Of a stretch of DNA of 64,000 nt, positions 8,550-19,042 are shown piece by piece (position 1 is the stretch's first letter; the number at the start of each line of letters is the position of its first letter). This stretch comes from Rhodospirillaceae bacterium. Its GTDB lineage: Bacteria; Pseudomonadota; Alphaproteobacteria; Kiloniellales; DSM-21159. The translations under genes and the position numbers were made by a program. Where the stretch lies: positions 1,933,430 to 1,997,429 of the forward strand of contig CP030885.1 of NCBI GenBank assembly GCA_006969625.1, in the 5' to 3' direction. The notes under the pieces are model-generated. The model was not told the DNA's origin and did no database searches. It saw only the letters and a program-made list of their open reading frames with translations.

Positions 8550-11500
8550 ATGGCGGGCGAACTGAAAGCCGATCCGACGCGCAAGCCGGGCGGACCGTCG
8601 CGGGGACCGTCTGGCGGGCGACCGCGCGGCCGGCGTCGGCGCTGGCCCTGGGCTTTGGGCGGACTGCTCGTCTCGCCGCTGCTGCTGCTGGTCGCGCTGC
8701 TGGCGCTGCTGCAGCTCGCGCCGGTGCAGCGCGGCCTCGTCGCGCTGGTCGAGGACGCCGTGCCAAGCCTGCAAATCGGCGAGCTGGCGGGCACACCGCC
8801 CTTCGACGTCCGGGTCCGCGAGGTGACCCTGCGCGACGCCGAGGGCGGTTGGCTGCGCCTGGACCGCGGCCGACTCGCCTGGCGGCCGCTGGGCCTGCTG
8901 ACCGGGACTCTGGACGTCACGACCCTCGGCCTCGGCACCTTGGAGGTCGCTCGCGCGCCGGTCACGGAGGAGACGTCCGAGGATCGGGGCACAGGCGGCG
9001 GCCTGCCGCAGTTGCCGATCGGCCTGCGGGTGCAGGACTTCGAGGTCGAGCGCCTGGTCCTCGGCGCCCCGCTGCTGGGCGAACGGCTGGAGCTGGGGAT
9101 TTCGGGTCGGCTGGCAGCGCAGGACACCCGCCGGGTGGAGACGGCGCTGCGCGTCGAGCGGCTGGACGGCGAAGGTCGGGTCGAGCTCTCGGCCTTCTAT
9201 GAGACGGACGCCCAGCGGCTGCAAGTGGACCTCGCGGCCGATGCGCCGGCCGGCGGTCTGGTCTCGCGGTTGAGCGGGCTGCCGGGCGCACCGCCGATCT
9301 CCGTGCGCCTCGCGGGGCAAGGGCCGCTGGCCGACTGGAGCGGGGCCTGGCGGGTGGCGGCCGGGCAGGTGGCGCAGGGCGAGGGCCTTCTGGAGGTGGC
9401 CGGCCTCGATCCGCCTGCCGTGCGGCTGTCGGGCCGGGCCGAACTGGCCGCGGCGCTGCCGCCGGACGTCCAGGTCTTGGTCATGCCGGCCGTCGAATTC
9501 GCGCTCACCGGCCGTTATGGCGACCGGCTCGATCTCGAAATCGATCGCATCGAGAGCGGTGCGCTGGCCCTCTTCGGTTCGGCGACGGCGGACTTCACCG
9601 CCGAGACCCTGGAGGCGGACCTCTCGGCCGAGCTGCTCGACCCGGCCGCCCTGTCGGCGCTGGCCGCGCCACTCGGGGTGGCCGGCGCGCGTCTGCGGGT
9701 GACCGCCAGGGGGGCCTTGGCCGCACCCCACGTGGAACTGACGGCGACGGCGGAGGATCTGCGGCTCCCGCCCTTCGCAGCCGAGACCGCCACCTTAGTG
9801 GTGCAAGGGCCGGGGACGCTCCCTGCCGAGCTGGTCGTCGATGGCGAGGCGGTCGGCCTGAGCGGCCCGCCGGCGGCGATCGACGCCGTGGGCGAGCGCC
9901 TCACCCTGTTCGCCCGCGCCGACGTTTCGACCGAGGCCGCGCGGCTGACTCGCTTGACGCTGCAGACGCCGGCGCTTACGGGCAACGGCGACGGTGCGCT
10001 GGAGTTTGCGGCGCTGCGCGGGGACCTGGCGCTGCGGCTCGCCTATCCGAGGCTGGAGCGCTTGCGGGCCCTCGCCGGCCTTTCGCTGCGCGGTGGGCTG
10101 GAGGCACAGCTCTACGGCAACCTGGCCGAGGGCGGTGCCGCTTCCGGCATGCTGACCGGCCGCTTCGCGGAATTGGACCTGGGAATTCCGGCTGCCGACG
10201 CGCTGCTGGGCCCGGCGCCCGAGCTCTGGGCGGAGGCCGCGCTCGGCGCCGGCGGCAGCCTGCGCCTGTCAGCCCTCAGCCTGGACGGTGCTGCGCTGGC
10301 ATTGAGCGGGCTAGGGGAGGTGGAGGCCGACGAGCTGACCGCGCAACTCCGTGCCAGCCTGCCGGACCTCGCGCGGCTGCAGCCGGCGGGCCTGCCGCTG
10401 GCCGGGGCCGCCGAGCTGGATTTGGCTGCCGAAGGGCCGCTCGACGCGCCGCGGATCACCGCCCGGCTGAGCTCGGCCCGGCTGGAGGCCGGTGGCATTC
10501 CCTTGGGCGAGGTCGCATTGCGCGCCGAGACGACCGGCTTGCCGCCGGCGCTGTCCGGCCGTCTTGCGCTGGAGGCTGGCACGCCGGCGGGCGACGTGGC
10601 GCTCGAGACCGGCGTGCAAGTCGACGCCGAACGCCTGCAGCTCGAGGAGCTGCGTCTGGTGCGTGGGCCGGACAGCTTGACGGGGCGGCTCGCCATGCCG
10701 CTGTCCGGGCCGCCGGCCAGCGGCCGACTTTCCCTGAGCGTCGCCGATCTCGGCGCGTACGCAGCGCTCCGGCCCGAGCTACGCGCGGGCAGCCTGTCCA
10801 CGCAGGCCGATCTGGCTGCGCAGGACGGCCAGATCGCCCAAGTGGAACTGCAACTGCGCGACCTCGGCCTGGCCGACGGGACACGCGTGGCCGTCGCCGA
10901 GGTCTCCGCCCGTCTGCGTGACCTGCTCGCCGTTCCCATGATCGAGGGCAGCGCCGAGGTGCGGCAGGCCATGGCCGGCGACCTGACGTTGGAGCGGATC
11001 GCGCTCGCCGCAGACGGCCGGCTGGACGCCCTCGCGTTCGAGTTGGAGGCGGCAGGGACGGCCGGCGAGGCGCCGGCGCGCGGCCTGACGGCGACGGCGG
11101 GCGGCACCCTCGCCCTGAGCGAGACGGTGCGCGTCGACCTGGCGCGTCTGCAGGCCGGCTACGGCGGTATCGAGGCACGGCTGCGCGGACCGGCCCGCCT
11201 GGTCTACGGCCCTCGGCAGCTCGAGGTGGACGGGCTCGCCCTCGCCCTGACCGAGGGGGAGATCGACCTCGACGCGCGGCTGGCGGACGAGCAGGTCGAG
11301 GCCGAGCTGGCGATGCGCGGCCTGCCGCTCGAACTGGCCGAGGCGGCGGGTCTGGACGTTCCGCTAGCAGGCAGCCTCCAGGCGAGCGCCAGCGTGTCCG
11401 GGACTCTGCCGCAACCGAGCGGCCGTCTGACGCTGCGCACCGAGAACCTGCGGGTCAAGGAGCGCCTCGCGGGCGAGACCGTGCCGCTCGACCTGCTGCT

Positions 11501-12932
11501 CGACGGCACGCTCGACGGCGGCCGGTTCGAGGCGCAGGCGGAGCTGTCGGGCTTCGCCGAGGAAAGCCTGCGCGCCAGCGCCAGCCTGCCGCTGCTCGTG
11601 CGCAATGCGCCGCCGGGCATCGAGCTGCCGCGCGACGCGCCGATCCGCGTGACCTCCGCCTGGAACGGCCGTCTGGCGCCGATCGTCGGCCTGCTGCCGG
11701 TCGATGTCGTCCGGATCGATGGCGAGGGCAGTTTGGATTTGGCGGTCGAGGGCACGCTCGCGGCGCCGCAGGCCAGCGGCCAGCTCTTGGTCAGTGACGG
11801 CGTCTACGAGAACTTCACCCTCGGCACGCTGCTGCGGCCCTTCACGCTGCGTCTGGAGGGCGAGGGCAGCCGGCTGGTGCTGCGCGAGTTCTCGGCGGAT
11901 GACCCGGGCGGTGGCGGTATCTCCGTTAGCGGCTGGATCGATCTCGCCGGCGAGGTGCCGAGCTTCGACATCGCCGCGCAGATGCGCGAGCTGGACGTCG
12001 CCCGGCGCGACGACCTGAACGTGGTCACGGATGCCGACTTGGCGCTCGCCGGCGATCTACAGCAGGCCTCGCTGACCGGCGGCGTGACGCTGGCGCGAGC
12101 CGAGATTTCGCTGGCCGGGGAGGTGCCGGCCAGCATCCCGACGCTGGAGGTGCAGGAGATCAACACCGGCCGGACCCAGGAGGAGGAAGCGCCGCAAGAA
12201 AACGACGGCCAGGGCCTGGCCTTCCTGGGCCTGGACGTCGAGCTGTCGATTCCCGGCCGGTTGTTCATCCGCGGCCGCGGTCTGGACTCCGAGTGGCAGG
12301 GCCAGTTCCGCCTGACCGGCACGGCGGCCGAGCCGCGCCTGCAGGGCGACCTCCAGCCGGTACGCGGCTTCTTCGACCTCGCCGGCAAGCAGTTCGCCCT
12401 CGAGACCGGGCGCATCTCCTTCACTGGCGCCAGCGACTTCGACCCTCAGCTCGACCTGACGACGGTCTACGAGGAGGATGGCTTCACCGCCCGCATCCGC
12501 GTCACGGGCTCCGCCAGCGCGCCCGACCTCCAGCTCTCTTCGTCGCCGCCCCTGCCGGACGACGAAATCCTCGCCCGCATCCTCTTCGGACAGTCGACGG
12601 CACGTCTGACCGCCGTGCAGGCGGTGCAGATCGCCCAGGCCGCGGCCGCCCTGGCCGGCGGCGGCGGCGGCGTGCTGGATTACGCGCGCAGCACGCTGGG
12701 CGTCGACGTGCTGACCTTCGCGCCGGGGACCGACGACGGCGACCTGGGCGCGGTCGAGGCGGGCCGGTACCTCGGCGACGACGTCTTCGTCGGCGTGCGC
12801 CAGGGGGCCACGCCCGGCAGCTCCGGCGCCGTGGTCGAATGGGAGATCTTCCCCAGCCTGAAGCTGGAGAGCCAGGTCGGCGCCGGCACCGAGGCCAACA
12901 ATCTCGGCCTGCAGTGGGAATGGGAGTATTGA
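8550..12932 (+). CDS. tamB: TamB, inner-membrane-anchored translocation/assembly module
   Basis: 1460-residue AsmA/TamB-type protein. An Arg-rich cytoplasmic head (residues about 1-32) is followed by one membrane anchor (WALGGLLVSPLLLLVALLAL). A very long periplasmic beta-rich body comes next, with recurrent LxL repeats expected to form a hydrophobic groove. The C-terminal DUF490 domain contains the characteristic LLFGQSTARLTAVQAVQIA segment and ends in Trp-Glu-Tyr. It bridges the periplasm to TamA and is implicated in lipid transport and barrel assembly. Two-base spacing from tamA indicates one transcript. The reading frame is intact throughout. Confidence 0.92.
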   Translation: MAGELKADPTRKPGGPSRGPSGGRPRGRRRRWPWALGGLLVSPLLLLVALLALLQLAPVQRGLVALVEDAVPSLQIGELAGTPPFDVRVREVTLRDAEGGWLRLDRGRLAWRPLGLLTGTLDVTTLGLGTLEVARAPVTEETSEDRGTGGGLPQLPIGLRVQDFEVERLVLGAPLLGERLELGISGRLAAQDTRRVETALRVERLDGEGRVELSAFYETDAQRLQVDLAADAPAGGLVSRLSGLPGAPPISVRLAGQGPLADWSGAWRVAAGQVAQGEGLLEVAGLDPPAVRLSGRAELAAALPPDVQVLVMPAVEFALTGRYGDRLDLEIDRIESGALALFGSATADFTAETLEADLSAELLDPAALSALAAPLGVAGARLRVTARGALAAPHVELTATAEDLRLPPFAAETATLVVQGPGTLPAELVVDGEAVGLSGPPAAIDAVGERLTLFARADVSTEAARLTRLTLQTPALTGNGDGALEFAALRGDLALRLAYPRLERLRALAGLSLRGGLEAQLYGNLAEGGAASGMLTGRFAELDLGIPAADALLGPAPELWAEAALGAGGSLRLSALSLDGAALALSGLGEVEADELTAQLRASLPDLARLQPAGLPLAGAAELDLAAEGPLDAPRITARLSSARLEAGGIPLGEVALRAETTGLPPALSGRLALEAGTPAGDVALETGVQVDAERLQLEELRLVRGPDSLTGRLAMPLSGPPASGRLSLSVADLGAYAALRPELRAGSLSTQADLAAQDGQIAQVELQLRDLGLADGTRVAVAEVSARLRDLLAVPMIEGSAEVRQAMAGDLTLERIALAADGRLDALAFELEAAGTAGEAPARGLTATAGGTLALSETVRVDLARLQAGYGGIEARLRGPARLVYGPRQLEVDGLALALTEGEIDLDARLADEQVEAELAMRGLPLELAEAAGLDVPLAGSLQASASVSGTLPQPSGRLTLRTENLRVKERLAGETVPLDLLLDGTLDGGRFEAQAELSGFAEESLRASASLPLLVRNAPPGIELPRDAPIRVTSAWNGRLAPIVGLLPVDVVRIDGEGSLDLAVEGTLAAPQASGQLLVSDGVYENFTLGTLLRPFTLRLEGEGSRLVLREFSADDPGGGGISVSGWIDLAGEVPSFDIAAQMRELDVARRDDLNVVTDADLALAGDLQQASLTGGVTLARAEISLAGEVPASIPTLEVQEINTGRTQEEEAPQENDGQGLAFLGLDVELSIPGRLFIRGRGLDSEWQGQFRLTGTAAEPRLQGDLQPVRGFFDLAGKQFALETGRISFTGASDFDPQLDLTTVYEEDGFTARIRVTGSASAPDLQLSSSPPLPDDEILARILFGQSTARLTAVQAVQIAQAAAALAGGGGGVLDYARSTLGVDVLTFAPGTDDGDLGAVEAGRYLGDDVFVGVRQGATPGSSGAVVEWEIFPSLKLESQVGAGTEANNLGLQWEWEY

Positions 12933-13017
12933 GCGCTTAAGCGGTTGGCCTGTGGCCCTCGATCCGCTAGCTAGGGCGCCCGTTCCACGATCCGCACGCC
13001 AGGAGCCCGATCCGCCG

Positions 13018-14556
13018 ATGTCCGAGCGCCCGCTGACGCTGTTCAACAGCTACACGCGCGAGCTGGAAACCTTCGCGCCGCTCGACCCCAAGAACGTCCG
13101 GATCTACTCCTGCGGCCCGACGGTCTACAACTACGCGCATCTGGGCAACCTGCGCGCCTACCTGTTCGTCGATACCCTGCGCCGCGCCCTGATGTGGAAG
13201 GGCTACGGCCTGACCCACGTGATGAACATCACCGATGTGGGGCACCTGACCGACGACGCCGACGACGGCGAGGACAAGATGGAGCGCGCGGCCGAGCGCG
13301 AGAAGAAGACCGTCTGGGACATCGCCGCCCACTACACGCAAGCCTTCGAGCGCGACCTGGGCCGCCTCAACGTCCCCGACCCCTCGGTCTGGTGCAGGGC
13401 GACCGACCACATCCAGGAGATGATCGACTTCGCCCGCGACATCGAGGCGGGTGGCTACACCTACGCGCTCGACGACGGCCTCTACTTCGACACCGCCAAG
13501 GTGCCGGACTACGGCCACCTGGGCCGGCTCGACCTGGAGGGGCTGGAGGCGGGCGCCCGCGTCGAGGGGCCGGGCGGCAAGCGCCATCCCAGCGACTTCG
13601 CGGTCTGGCGCCGTTCGCCCGGCGACAAGCAGCGGCTGATGGAGTGGCACTCCCCCTGGGGCGTCGGCGCGCCGGGCTGGCACCTCGAATGCTCGGTCAT
13701 GTCGATCAAGTACCTGGGCCGCCGGTTCGACATCCACACCGGCGGCATCGACCACCGCCAGGTGCATCACTGCAACGAGATCGCCCAGAACCAGGCCTAC
13801 ACCCGCAGCGGCGAGACCGGCGCGCGCATGTGGATGCACAACGAGTTCCTGGTCGTGCGCGAGCAGAAGATGGCGAAGTCGGCCGGCGGCTTCCTCACCC
13901 TGCAGACCGTGGTCGACCGCGGCATCCATCCGCTCGCCTACCGGCTCTTCGCGCTGACGGCGTCCTACCGCTCGCAGCTCGAGTTCTCGTGGGAGGCGCT
14001 GGCCGGCGCCCGCGCCCAACTGCGCCGCCTGCTGCTGCGCATCGCCGAGCTGAAGGCCAAGGCCGGGGAGGCGGAGTGGATGACCACGGTCGCCGAGGCG
14101 AAGTTCTCCAGGGGCGCCGCGCTCGACTACCTGCGCGAGGCGGTCGAGGGCCCGCTGTCGGAGGCCGGGCGCACCTGGGTCGACAAGCTGGACGCCGCGG
14201 TCAGCGACGACCTGGCGACGCCGCGTGCCCTGGCCGACCTTGGCGAGCTGGTCGAGACCAAGGCGCTGCCGCCGGAGGAGCGCCTGCGCCTGGTCGCCAC
14301 CTACGACCTGGTCCTGGGCCTGAACCTGCTGCACCTGGAGGCCAAGGACCTGGCCCTGAAGCCGGCCGGCGCCACCATCACCGAAGCCGAGATCGCCGCC
14401 GCCATCGAGAAGCGCACAGCGGCGCGCCAGGCCAAGGACTTCGCGACCTCCGACGCCCTCCGCGACGAGCTTCTGGCCCAGGGCGTCGCCCTGATGGACG
14501 GCAAGGAGGGCACGACCTGGGAGTGGGCGCCGCTGGTCGAGGCGGAGGTCGGTTGA
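13018..14556 (+). CDS. cysS: Cysteinyl-tRNA synthetase
   Basis: 512-residue class I aminoacyl-tRNA synthetase charging tRNA-Cys. Seen directly are the [14 protein letters not shown] segment with a HIGH-like motif (HLGN) and a zinc Cys, a second zinc-ligand region (GWHLECSVM), the [12 protein letters not shown] substrate region, and a KMSKS variant (KMAKS). The C-terminal DALR-like helical domain ends in the usual KD(W/F)xxSDxLRDELxxxG pattern. The ATG at 13018 begins the conserved [15 protein letters not shown] lies 12 bases upstream, slightly far. Upstream in-frame codons back to 12952 look untranslated. Confidence 0.95.
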   Translation: MSERPLTLFNSYTRELETFAPLDPKNVRIYSCGPTVYNYAHLGNLRAYLFVDTLRRALMWKGYGLTHVMNITDVGHLTDDADDGEDKMERAAEREKKTVWDIAAHYTQAFERDLGRLNVPDPSVWCRATDHIQEMIDFARDIEAGGYTYALDDGLYFDTAKVPDYGHLGRLDLEGLEAGARVEGPGGKRHPSDFAVWRRSPGDKQRLMEWHSPWGVGAPGWHLECSVMSIKYLGRRFDIHTGGIDHRQVHHCNEIAQNQAYTRSGETGARMWMHNEFLVVREQKMAKSAGGFLTLQTVVDRGIHPLAYRLFALTASYRSQLEFSWEALAGARAQLRRLLLRIAELKAKAGEAEWMTTVAEAKFSRGAALDYLREAVEGPLSEAGRTWVDKLDAAVSDDLATPRALADLGELVETKALPPEERLRLVATYDLVLGLNLLHLEAKDLALKPAGATITEAEIAAAIEKRTAARQAKDFATSDALRDELLAQGVALMDGKEGTTWEWAPLVEAEVG

Positions 14557-14623
14557 AAGCCGGCCGCGTCGCGCCCATAACTCGCGCCATTCTTGCGCAG
14601 ATCCCTTAGGAAAGCCCCTTCGC

Positions 14624-16024
14624 ATGACCAGCCAGACGGCCGATCGCGTGACGCCGCGCTACACCCGGGAGTTCGCCTGCGACCTCGAGCTCGGGCGCGA
14701 CACCGGCAAGGTGGGCTTCGTCTCGCTCGGCTGCGCCAAGGCGCTGGTCGATTCCGAGCGCATCCTCACGCGCCTGCGCGCCGAGGGCTACGAGATCGTG
14801 CCGACCTACGACGAGGCCGACTTGGTGGTGGTCAATACCTGCGGCTTCCTGACCTCGGCCAAGCAGGAGTCGCTGGACGCCATCGGCAACGCGGTGGCGG
14901 AGAACGGCCGCGTCGTGGTCACCGGCTGCCTGGGCGTCGAGCCGGAGCGCATCACCGCCGCCCACCCGGAGGTGTTGGCGGTCACCGGTCCGCAGCAGTA
15001 CGAGCAGGTGGTCTCGGCCGTGCGCGAGGCGCTGCCGCTCAAGCGCGACGCCTTCACCTCCCTGGTGCCGCCGCAGGCGGTGCAGCTGACCCCGCGCCAC
15101 TACAGCTACCTGAAGATCTCCGAGGGCTGTAACAACCGCTGCAGCTTCTGCATCATCCCGGCGATCCGCGGCGACCTGGTCAGCCGGCCGGTCGACGAGG
15201 TGCTGGACGAGGCCGAGCGGCTGGTGCGCAGCGGCGTGCGCGAGCTGCTGGTGGTCAGCCAGGACACCTCGGCCTACGGCGTCGACACCAGGTACGACGC
15301 GCGCACCTGGCACGGCGTCGAGTACCAGACCCGGATCCAGGACCTCTGCGAGGGGCTGGGGCGCCTGTCGACCGATCTCGGCGCCTGGGTGCGGCTGCAC
15401 TACGTCTACCCCTATCCGCATGTCGACCGCCTGGTGCCGCTGATGGCCGAGGGCAAGATCCTGCCCTACCTGGACATCCCGTTTCAGCACGCCAGCCCGC
15501 GCGTGCTGAAGGACATGCGCCGGCCGGCGAACCAGGAGAAGGTGCTGGAGCGCCTGGCCAGGTGGCGCGAGATCTGCCCGGACATCGCCGTGCGCTCGAC
15601 CTTCATCGTCGGCTTCCCAGGCGAGACGCAGGAGGACTTCGCGTTCCTGCTGGAGTGGCTGGACGAGGCGGAGATCGAGCGCGTCGGCTGCTTCCGCTAC
15701 GAGGAGGTCGAGGGCGCCAAGGCCAACGCGCTGCCCGGCGCCGTGCCGGCCGAGGTCAAGCAGGAGCGCTACGAGCGCCTGATGCTTAAGCAGCAGGAGA
15801 TCTCGACCCGGGCGCTCGCCAAGCGGGTCGGCCGCACCACCCGGGTCATCGTCGACGAGGTGGACGAGGAGGGCGCCATCGGCCGTACCGAGTGGGACGC
15901 GCCCCAGGTCGACGGCATCACTTTCCTGAACGGCGAGACCGACCTGAAGCCCGGCGACGTGGTGCCCGTGCGCATCGCCCACAGCGACGAATACGACTTC
16001 TGGGCCGAGCGCCTGGACGGCTAA
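14624..16024 (+). CDS. rimO: Ribosomal protein S12 methylthiotransferase RimO
   Basis: 466-residue radical-SAM enzyme that adds a methylthio group to the conserved Asp88 of ribosomal protein S12. It has an N-terminal UPF0004 domain ([19 protein letters not shown], first Fe-S cluster), a central radical-SAM triad ([13 protein letters not shown]) and a C-terminal TRAM domain. The ALVDSERI sequence separates RimO from the related tRNA enzyme MiaB. The usual GCPK is GCAK here. It follows cysS by 67 bases. A divergent S12 gene that keeps Asp88 is encoded at 48205-48576 in this window, so that protein is a possible additional substrate. Confidence 0.93.
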   Translation: MTSQTADRVTPRYTREFACDLELGRDTGKVGFVSLGCAKALVDSERILTRLRAEGYEIVPTYDEADLVVVNTCGFLTSAKQESLDAIGNAVAENGRVVVTGCLGVEPERITAAHPEVLAVTGPQQYEQVVSAVREALPLKRDAFTSLVPPQAVQLTPRHYSYLKISEGCNNRCSFCIIPAIRGDLVSRPVDEVLDEAERLVRSGVRELLVVSQDTSAYGVDTRYDARTWHGVEYQTRIQDLCEGLGRLSTDLGAWVRLHYVYPYPHVDRLVPLMAEGKILPYLDIPFQHASPRVLKDMRRPANQEKVLERLARWREICPDIAVRSTFIVGFPGETQEDFAFLLEWLDEAEIERVGCFRYEEVEGAKANALPGAVPAEVKQERYERLMLKQQEISTRALAKRVGRTTRVIVDEVDEEGAIGRTEWDAPQVDGITFLNGETDLKPGDVVPVRIAHSDEYDFWAERLDG

Positions 16025-16193
16025 CGCTTGATCTAGCCGCCTTTTGGCCACAATCGCAAACGCCCGCGCCAGCGCTGCGGCATGAACGGCCGCCCAGGTT
16101 TCGTCGCGCTTGACGGCCGGGGCACGAAGATGACCCACTAATGCTAATGTGACAAGAAAGAACCGGAAGTCCGCCACGACGGGAGGGGTGGAC

Positions 16194-17129
16194 GTGGCAC
16201 AGGCAACACCCTTCGAACAGTGGTACGACGACTTGCACGCGATCTGCGGCCACTACGACGGTGTGCCGCAACGCGGGCAAAGCGCGGTGAACGGCCGCAT
16301 CGCCGTCCATGCCTTCGATAGCCTGGATGTCGCCGACGTCTCCGGCGACGTGGCCCGCATCCAGCGCGAACGCACGGGCATCCGGCGCGACGAGAGCGAG
16401 CATATCTTCTTCGTGATCGAGATCGCGGGCCGGCTGCACGTCGACCACAACGCACGCTCCTCCTCGCTGGCGCCCGGTGACTGCGTCCTTCTGGACTCGA
16501 CCAAGGAGGGCGTCCTGCATATGGCCGAGACGTCCAGTCGGCTGATGTCCGTGCATCTGCCGCGCCAGACCTTCCTCGGCGAGCGCCGGCCGGGGATCCG
16601 GATCGGGCAGCGCTTGACCGGCACCGATCCGGTGACCGCCGCGCTGAAACGCCATTTCTTCCGGTTCTTCCGCGAGAACGGCGCCGGGGCCCCGCGCGGC
16701 AACGCGACCTTGCTGTTCGACATGATCCACCTGGCCTTCACCCGCCCGGACCAGGGGCTCGGCGCGATCGAGCTGACGGACGGCCGGGACCGCTACGAGG
16801 TTGCGGGCGACTTGATCGACAGCTACCTGACCAGCGACGACCTGAGCCTGCCGTGGCTCGCGCGCCGGCTGAACCTCTCCGGGCGCCAGACCCAGCGCCT
16901 GTTCGCCGACCGCAACACCAGCTTCACCGAGGTCGTCCGCGCCAAGCGCTTCCGCTACGTCACGGAGCATCTGGACCGCTTGCCGGCCAGCCACGGCCGG
17001 ATCGCGGAGGTCGCGTTCCGCGCCGGCTTCCGGGATTTGTCCAACTTCAATCGGGGATTTAGGGCGCGCTACGGACTGTCGCCGCGCGACTACCACAAGG
17101 CCCGGAAAGAGGGCGGGCGGGCGGCTTGA
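16194..17129 (+). CDS. AraC-family transcriptional regulator
   Basis: 311 residues. An N-terminal cupin-like sensing region (about 1-190, including [15 protein letters not shown], as in FeaR-type regulators) is followed by a C-terminal AraC DNA-binding domain. The domain has two helix-turn-helices ([21 protein letters not shown] and [21 protein letters not shown]) and ends in GLSPRDY. GTG at 16194 is preferred because GGGAGG lies seven bases upstream; GTG at 16149 or 16188 would add residues without a site. It sits just upstream of, and in the same direction as, the CoA synthetase and PQQ dehydrogenase genes and is the likely regulator of both. Confidence 0.82.
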   Translation: MAQATPFEQWYDDLHAICGHYDGVPQRGQSAVNGRIAVHAFDSLDVADVSGDVARIQRERTGIRRDESEHIFFVIEIAGRLHVDHNARSSSLAPGDCVLLDSTKEGVLHMAETSSRLMSVHLPRQTFLGERRPGIRIGQRLTGTDPVTAALKRHFFRFFRENGAGAPRGNATLLFDMIHLAFTRPDQGLGAIELTDGRDRYEVAGDLIDSYLTSDDLSLPWLARRLNLSGRQTQRLFADRNTSFTEVVRAKRFRYVTEHLDRLPASHGRIAEVAFRAGFRDLSNFNRGFRARYGLSPRDYHKARKEGGRAA

Positions 17130-17247
17130 CGCCGCCGCTGGCCGCGCCATGGCGCGAAATGCAAAGAATTCACCGCCCAGTTTGGGCATTATTCAGAACC
17201 AACCCGGCCGCCCAGAGACGCCGGGAAGCCTCGGGAGGGAAGACTCC

Positions 17248-18990
17248 ATGGCGGGTTCCGCCGTTGCGCCGCAGTCCGATGCAGCCGGCCAGGTGGCCCC
17301 GGTCGACGGCAAGGCCTACGTCGTCGGGCGCCGAGACGGCGCGCTGATCGAGCTCACGATCCCGGCGCTTCTCGCCCGCACGGCCGCGGCACACGGATCG
17401 CGACTGGCGGTCGTCTTCCGCGATCAGGGCATCCGCTGGACCTGGGCGGACTTGGCCGCCCGCGTGGATAGTCTGGCCGGCGGACTGCATCGCCTGGGCC
17501 TAGCGAAGGGCGACCGCCTGGGGATCTGGGCGCCCAGCCGGTACGAATGGCTGCTGGCCCAGTTCGCGACCGCGCGCCTCGGCGTGATCCTGGTCAACAT
17601 CAATCCCGCCTACCGGGTTTTCGAGCTGGAGTTCGCCCTTCGGAAGACCGGCTGCAAGGCGCTGATCCTGTCCGAGCGTTTCAAGAGTTCCGACTACGTC
17701 GGGATGCTGCGCGATGTCGCGCCGGAGTTGTCGGCGGCGCAGCCGGGCCGGCTGGCGGCGGGCGACTTGCCGGCCTTGCGCAGCGTGATCGTGGCTGGCG
17801 AGGACGCCCACCCCGGCTGTTTCGCCTTCGCGGAGGTGGAGGAGATGGGCCGGGCCGTCGCCACAGCCGACCTGGACACCGTCACAGCCACGCTGGACCG
17901 CAACGATCCGGTCAACATCCAGTTCACCAGCGGGACCACCGGCCTGCCCAAGGGGGCCACGCTGACCCACCGCAACATCGTCAACAACGCCCACTTCGTG
18001 ACGGCGGCCATGGAGCTGACGGAACAGGACCGGCTATGCATCCCCGTTCCCTTCTACCACTGCTTCGGCATGGTCATGGGGACCCTGGGCTGTGTGAGCA
18101 AAGGTGCGGCCATGGTAATCCCCGGCGAGGGCTTCGACCCCGAGGCGACGTTGGCGGCGGTCGCCGAGAACGGCTGCACGGCGCTCTACGGCGTGCCGAC
18201 CATGTTCGTCGCGATGCTGGAGCATCCGCGCTTCGCCGACTTCGACCTCTCGAGCTTGCGCACCGGCATCATGGCCGGCGCTCCCTGCCCGATCGAGGTG
18301 ATGCGGCAGGTGCAGTCGAAGATGCATATGCGCGAGATCACCATCGCCTACGGGATGACGGAAACCAGCCCGGTGTCGTTCCAGTCGGGGGTCGACACCC
18401 CGCTCGAAAAGCGGGTCTCCTCGGTCGGGCGCATCCAGCCGCATCTGGAGGTGAAGATCGTCCGCGAGGACGGCTCGATCGCCGGCATCGGCGAGCAGGG
18501 CGAGCTGATGACCCGCGGCTACTCGGTGATGGAGGGCTACTGGGACGAGCCGGAGAAGACGGCCGAGGCGATCGACCCCGAGGGCTGGATGCACACCGGC
18601 GATCTCGCGACCCTGGACGCCGAGGGCTACTGCAACATCACCGGCCGGGTGAAGGACATGATCGTGCGCGGGGGCGAGAACGTCTATCCGCGCGAGGTCG
18701 AAGAGTTCCTCTACACCCACCCGGACGTCAGCCAGGTCCAGGTTTTCGGCATTCCCGACCGCAAGTTCGGGGAGATCGTGGCGGCCTGGATCGTGCCGAA
18801 GCCCGGCCGCCAGCCGAGCGAGGCGGAAATCCGCGCCTACTGCGAGAGCAAGATTGCCCACTTCAAGGTTCCCGCGGTGGTTCGGTTCAAGGATGCGCTG
18901 CCGATGACCGTCACGGGGAAACCGCAGAAGTTCGTCATGCGCGACGAAATGATCGAGGAATTGGGGCTGGAGGTTCAGAAGACCGCCTAA
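17248..18990 (+). CDS. Acyl-CoA synthetase (AMP-forming), fatty-acid CoA ligase group
   Basis: 580-residue ANL-superfamily enzyme activating a carboxylic acid to its CoA thioester through an acyl-adenylate. Motifs in order are the P-loop [19 protein letters not shown], the adenylate-binding YGMTETSP, the hinge region [21 protein letters not shown], and the C-terminal catalytic Lys in VTGKPQKF. It most resembles medium-chain ACSF2-type synthetases, but chain length cannot be assigned. The ATG at 17248 has GGGAGG nine bases upstream; the longer frame from 17149 has no site. It is 52 bases before the PQQ dehydrogenase and plausibly completes alcohol-to-acyl-CoA conversion with an aldehyde dehydrogenase encoded elsewhere. 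Confidence 0.85.
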   Translation: MAGSAVAPQSDAAGQVAPVDGKAYVVGRRDGALIELTIPALLARTAAAHGSRLAVVFRDQGIRWTWADLAARVDSLAGGLHRLGLAKGDRLGIWAPSRYEWLLAQFATARLGVILVNINPAYRVFELEFALRKTGCKALILSERFKSSDYVGMLRDVAPELSAAQPGRLAAGDLPALRSVIVAGEDAHPGCFAFAEVEEMGRAVATADLDTVTATLDRNDPVNIQFTSGTTGLPKGATLTHRNIVNNAHFVTAAMELTEQDRLCIPVPFYHCFGMVMGTLGCVSKGAAMVIPGEGFDPEATLAAVAENGCTALYGVPTMFVAMLEHPRFADFDLSSLRTGIMAGAPCPIEVMRQVQSKMHMREITIAYGMTETSPVSFQSGVDTPLEKRVSSVGRIQPHLEVKIVREDGSIAGIGEQGELMTRGYSVMEGYWDEPEKTAEAIDPEGWMHTGDLATLDAEGYCNITGRVKDMIVRGGENVYPREVEEFLYTHPDVSQVQVFGIPDRKFGEIVAAWIVPKPGRQPSEAEIRAYCESKIAHFKVPAVVRFKDALPMTVTGKPQKFVMRDEMIEELGLEVQKTA

Positions 18991-19042
18991 GGCGGCTGCC
19001 GGCCCGCACATCCATGGCTCGTCGGGTACACGGGAGGATAAG

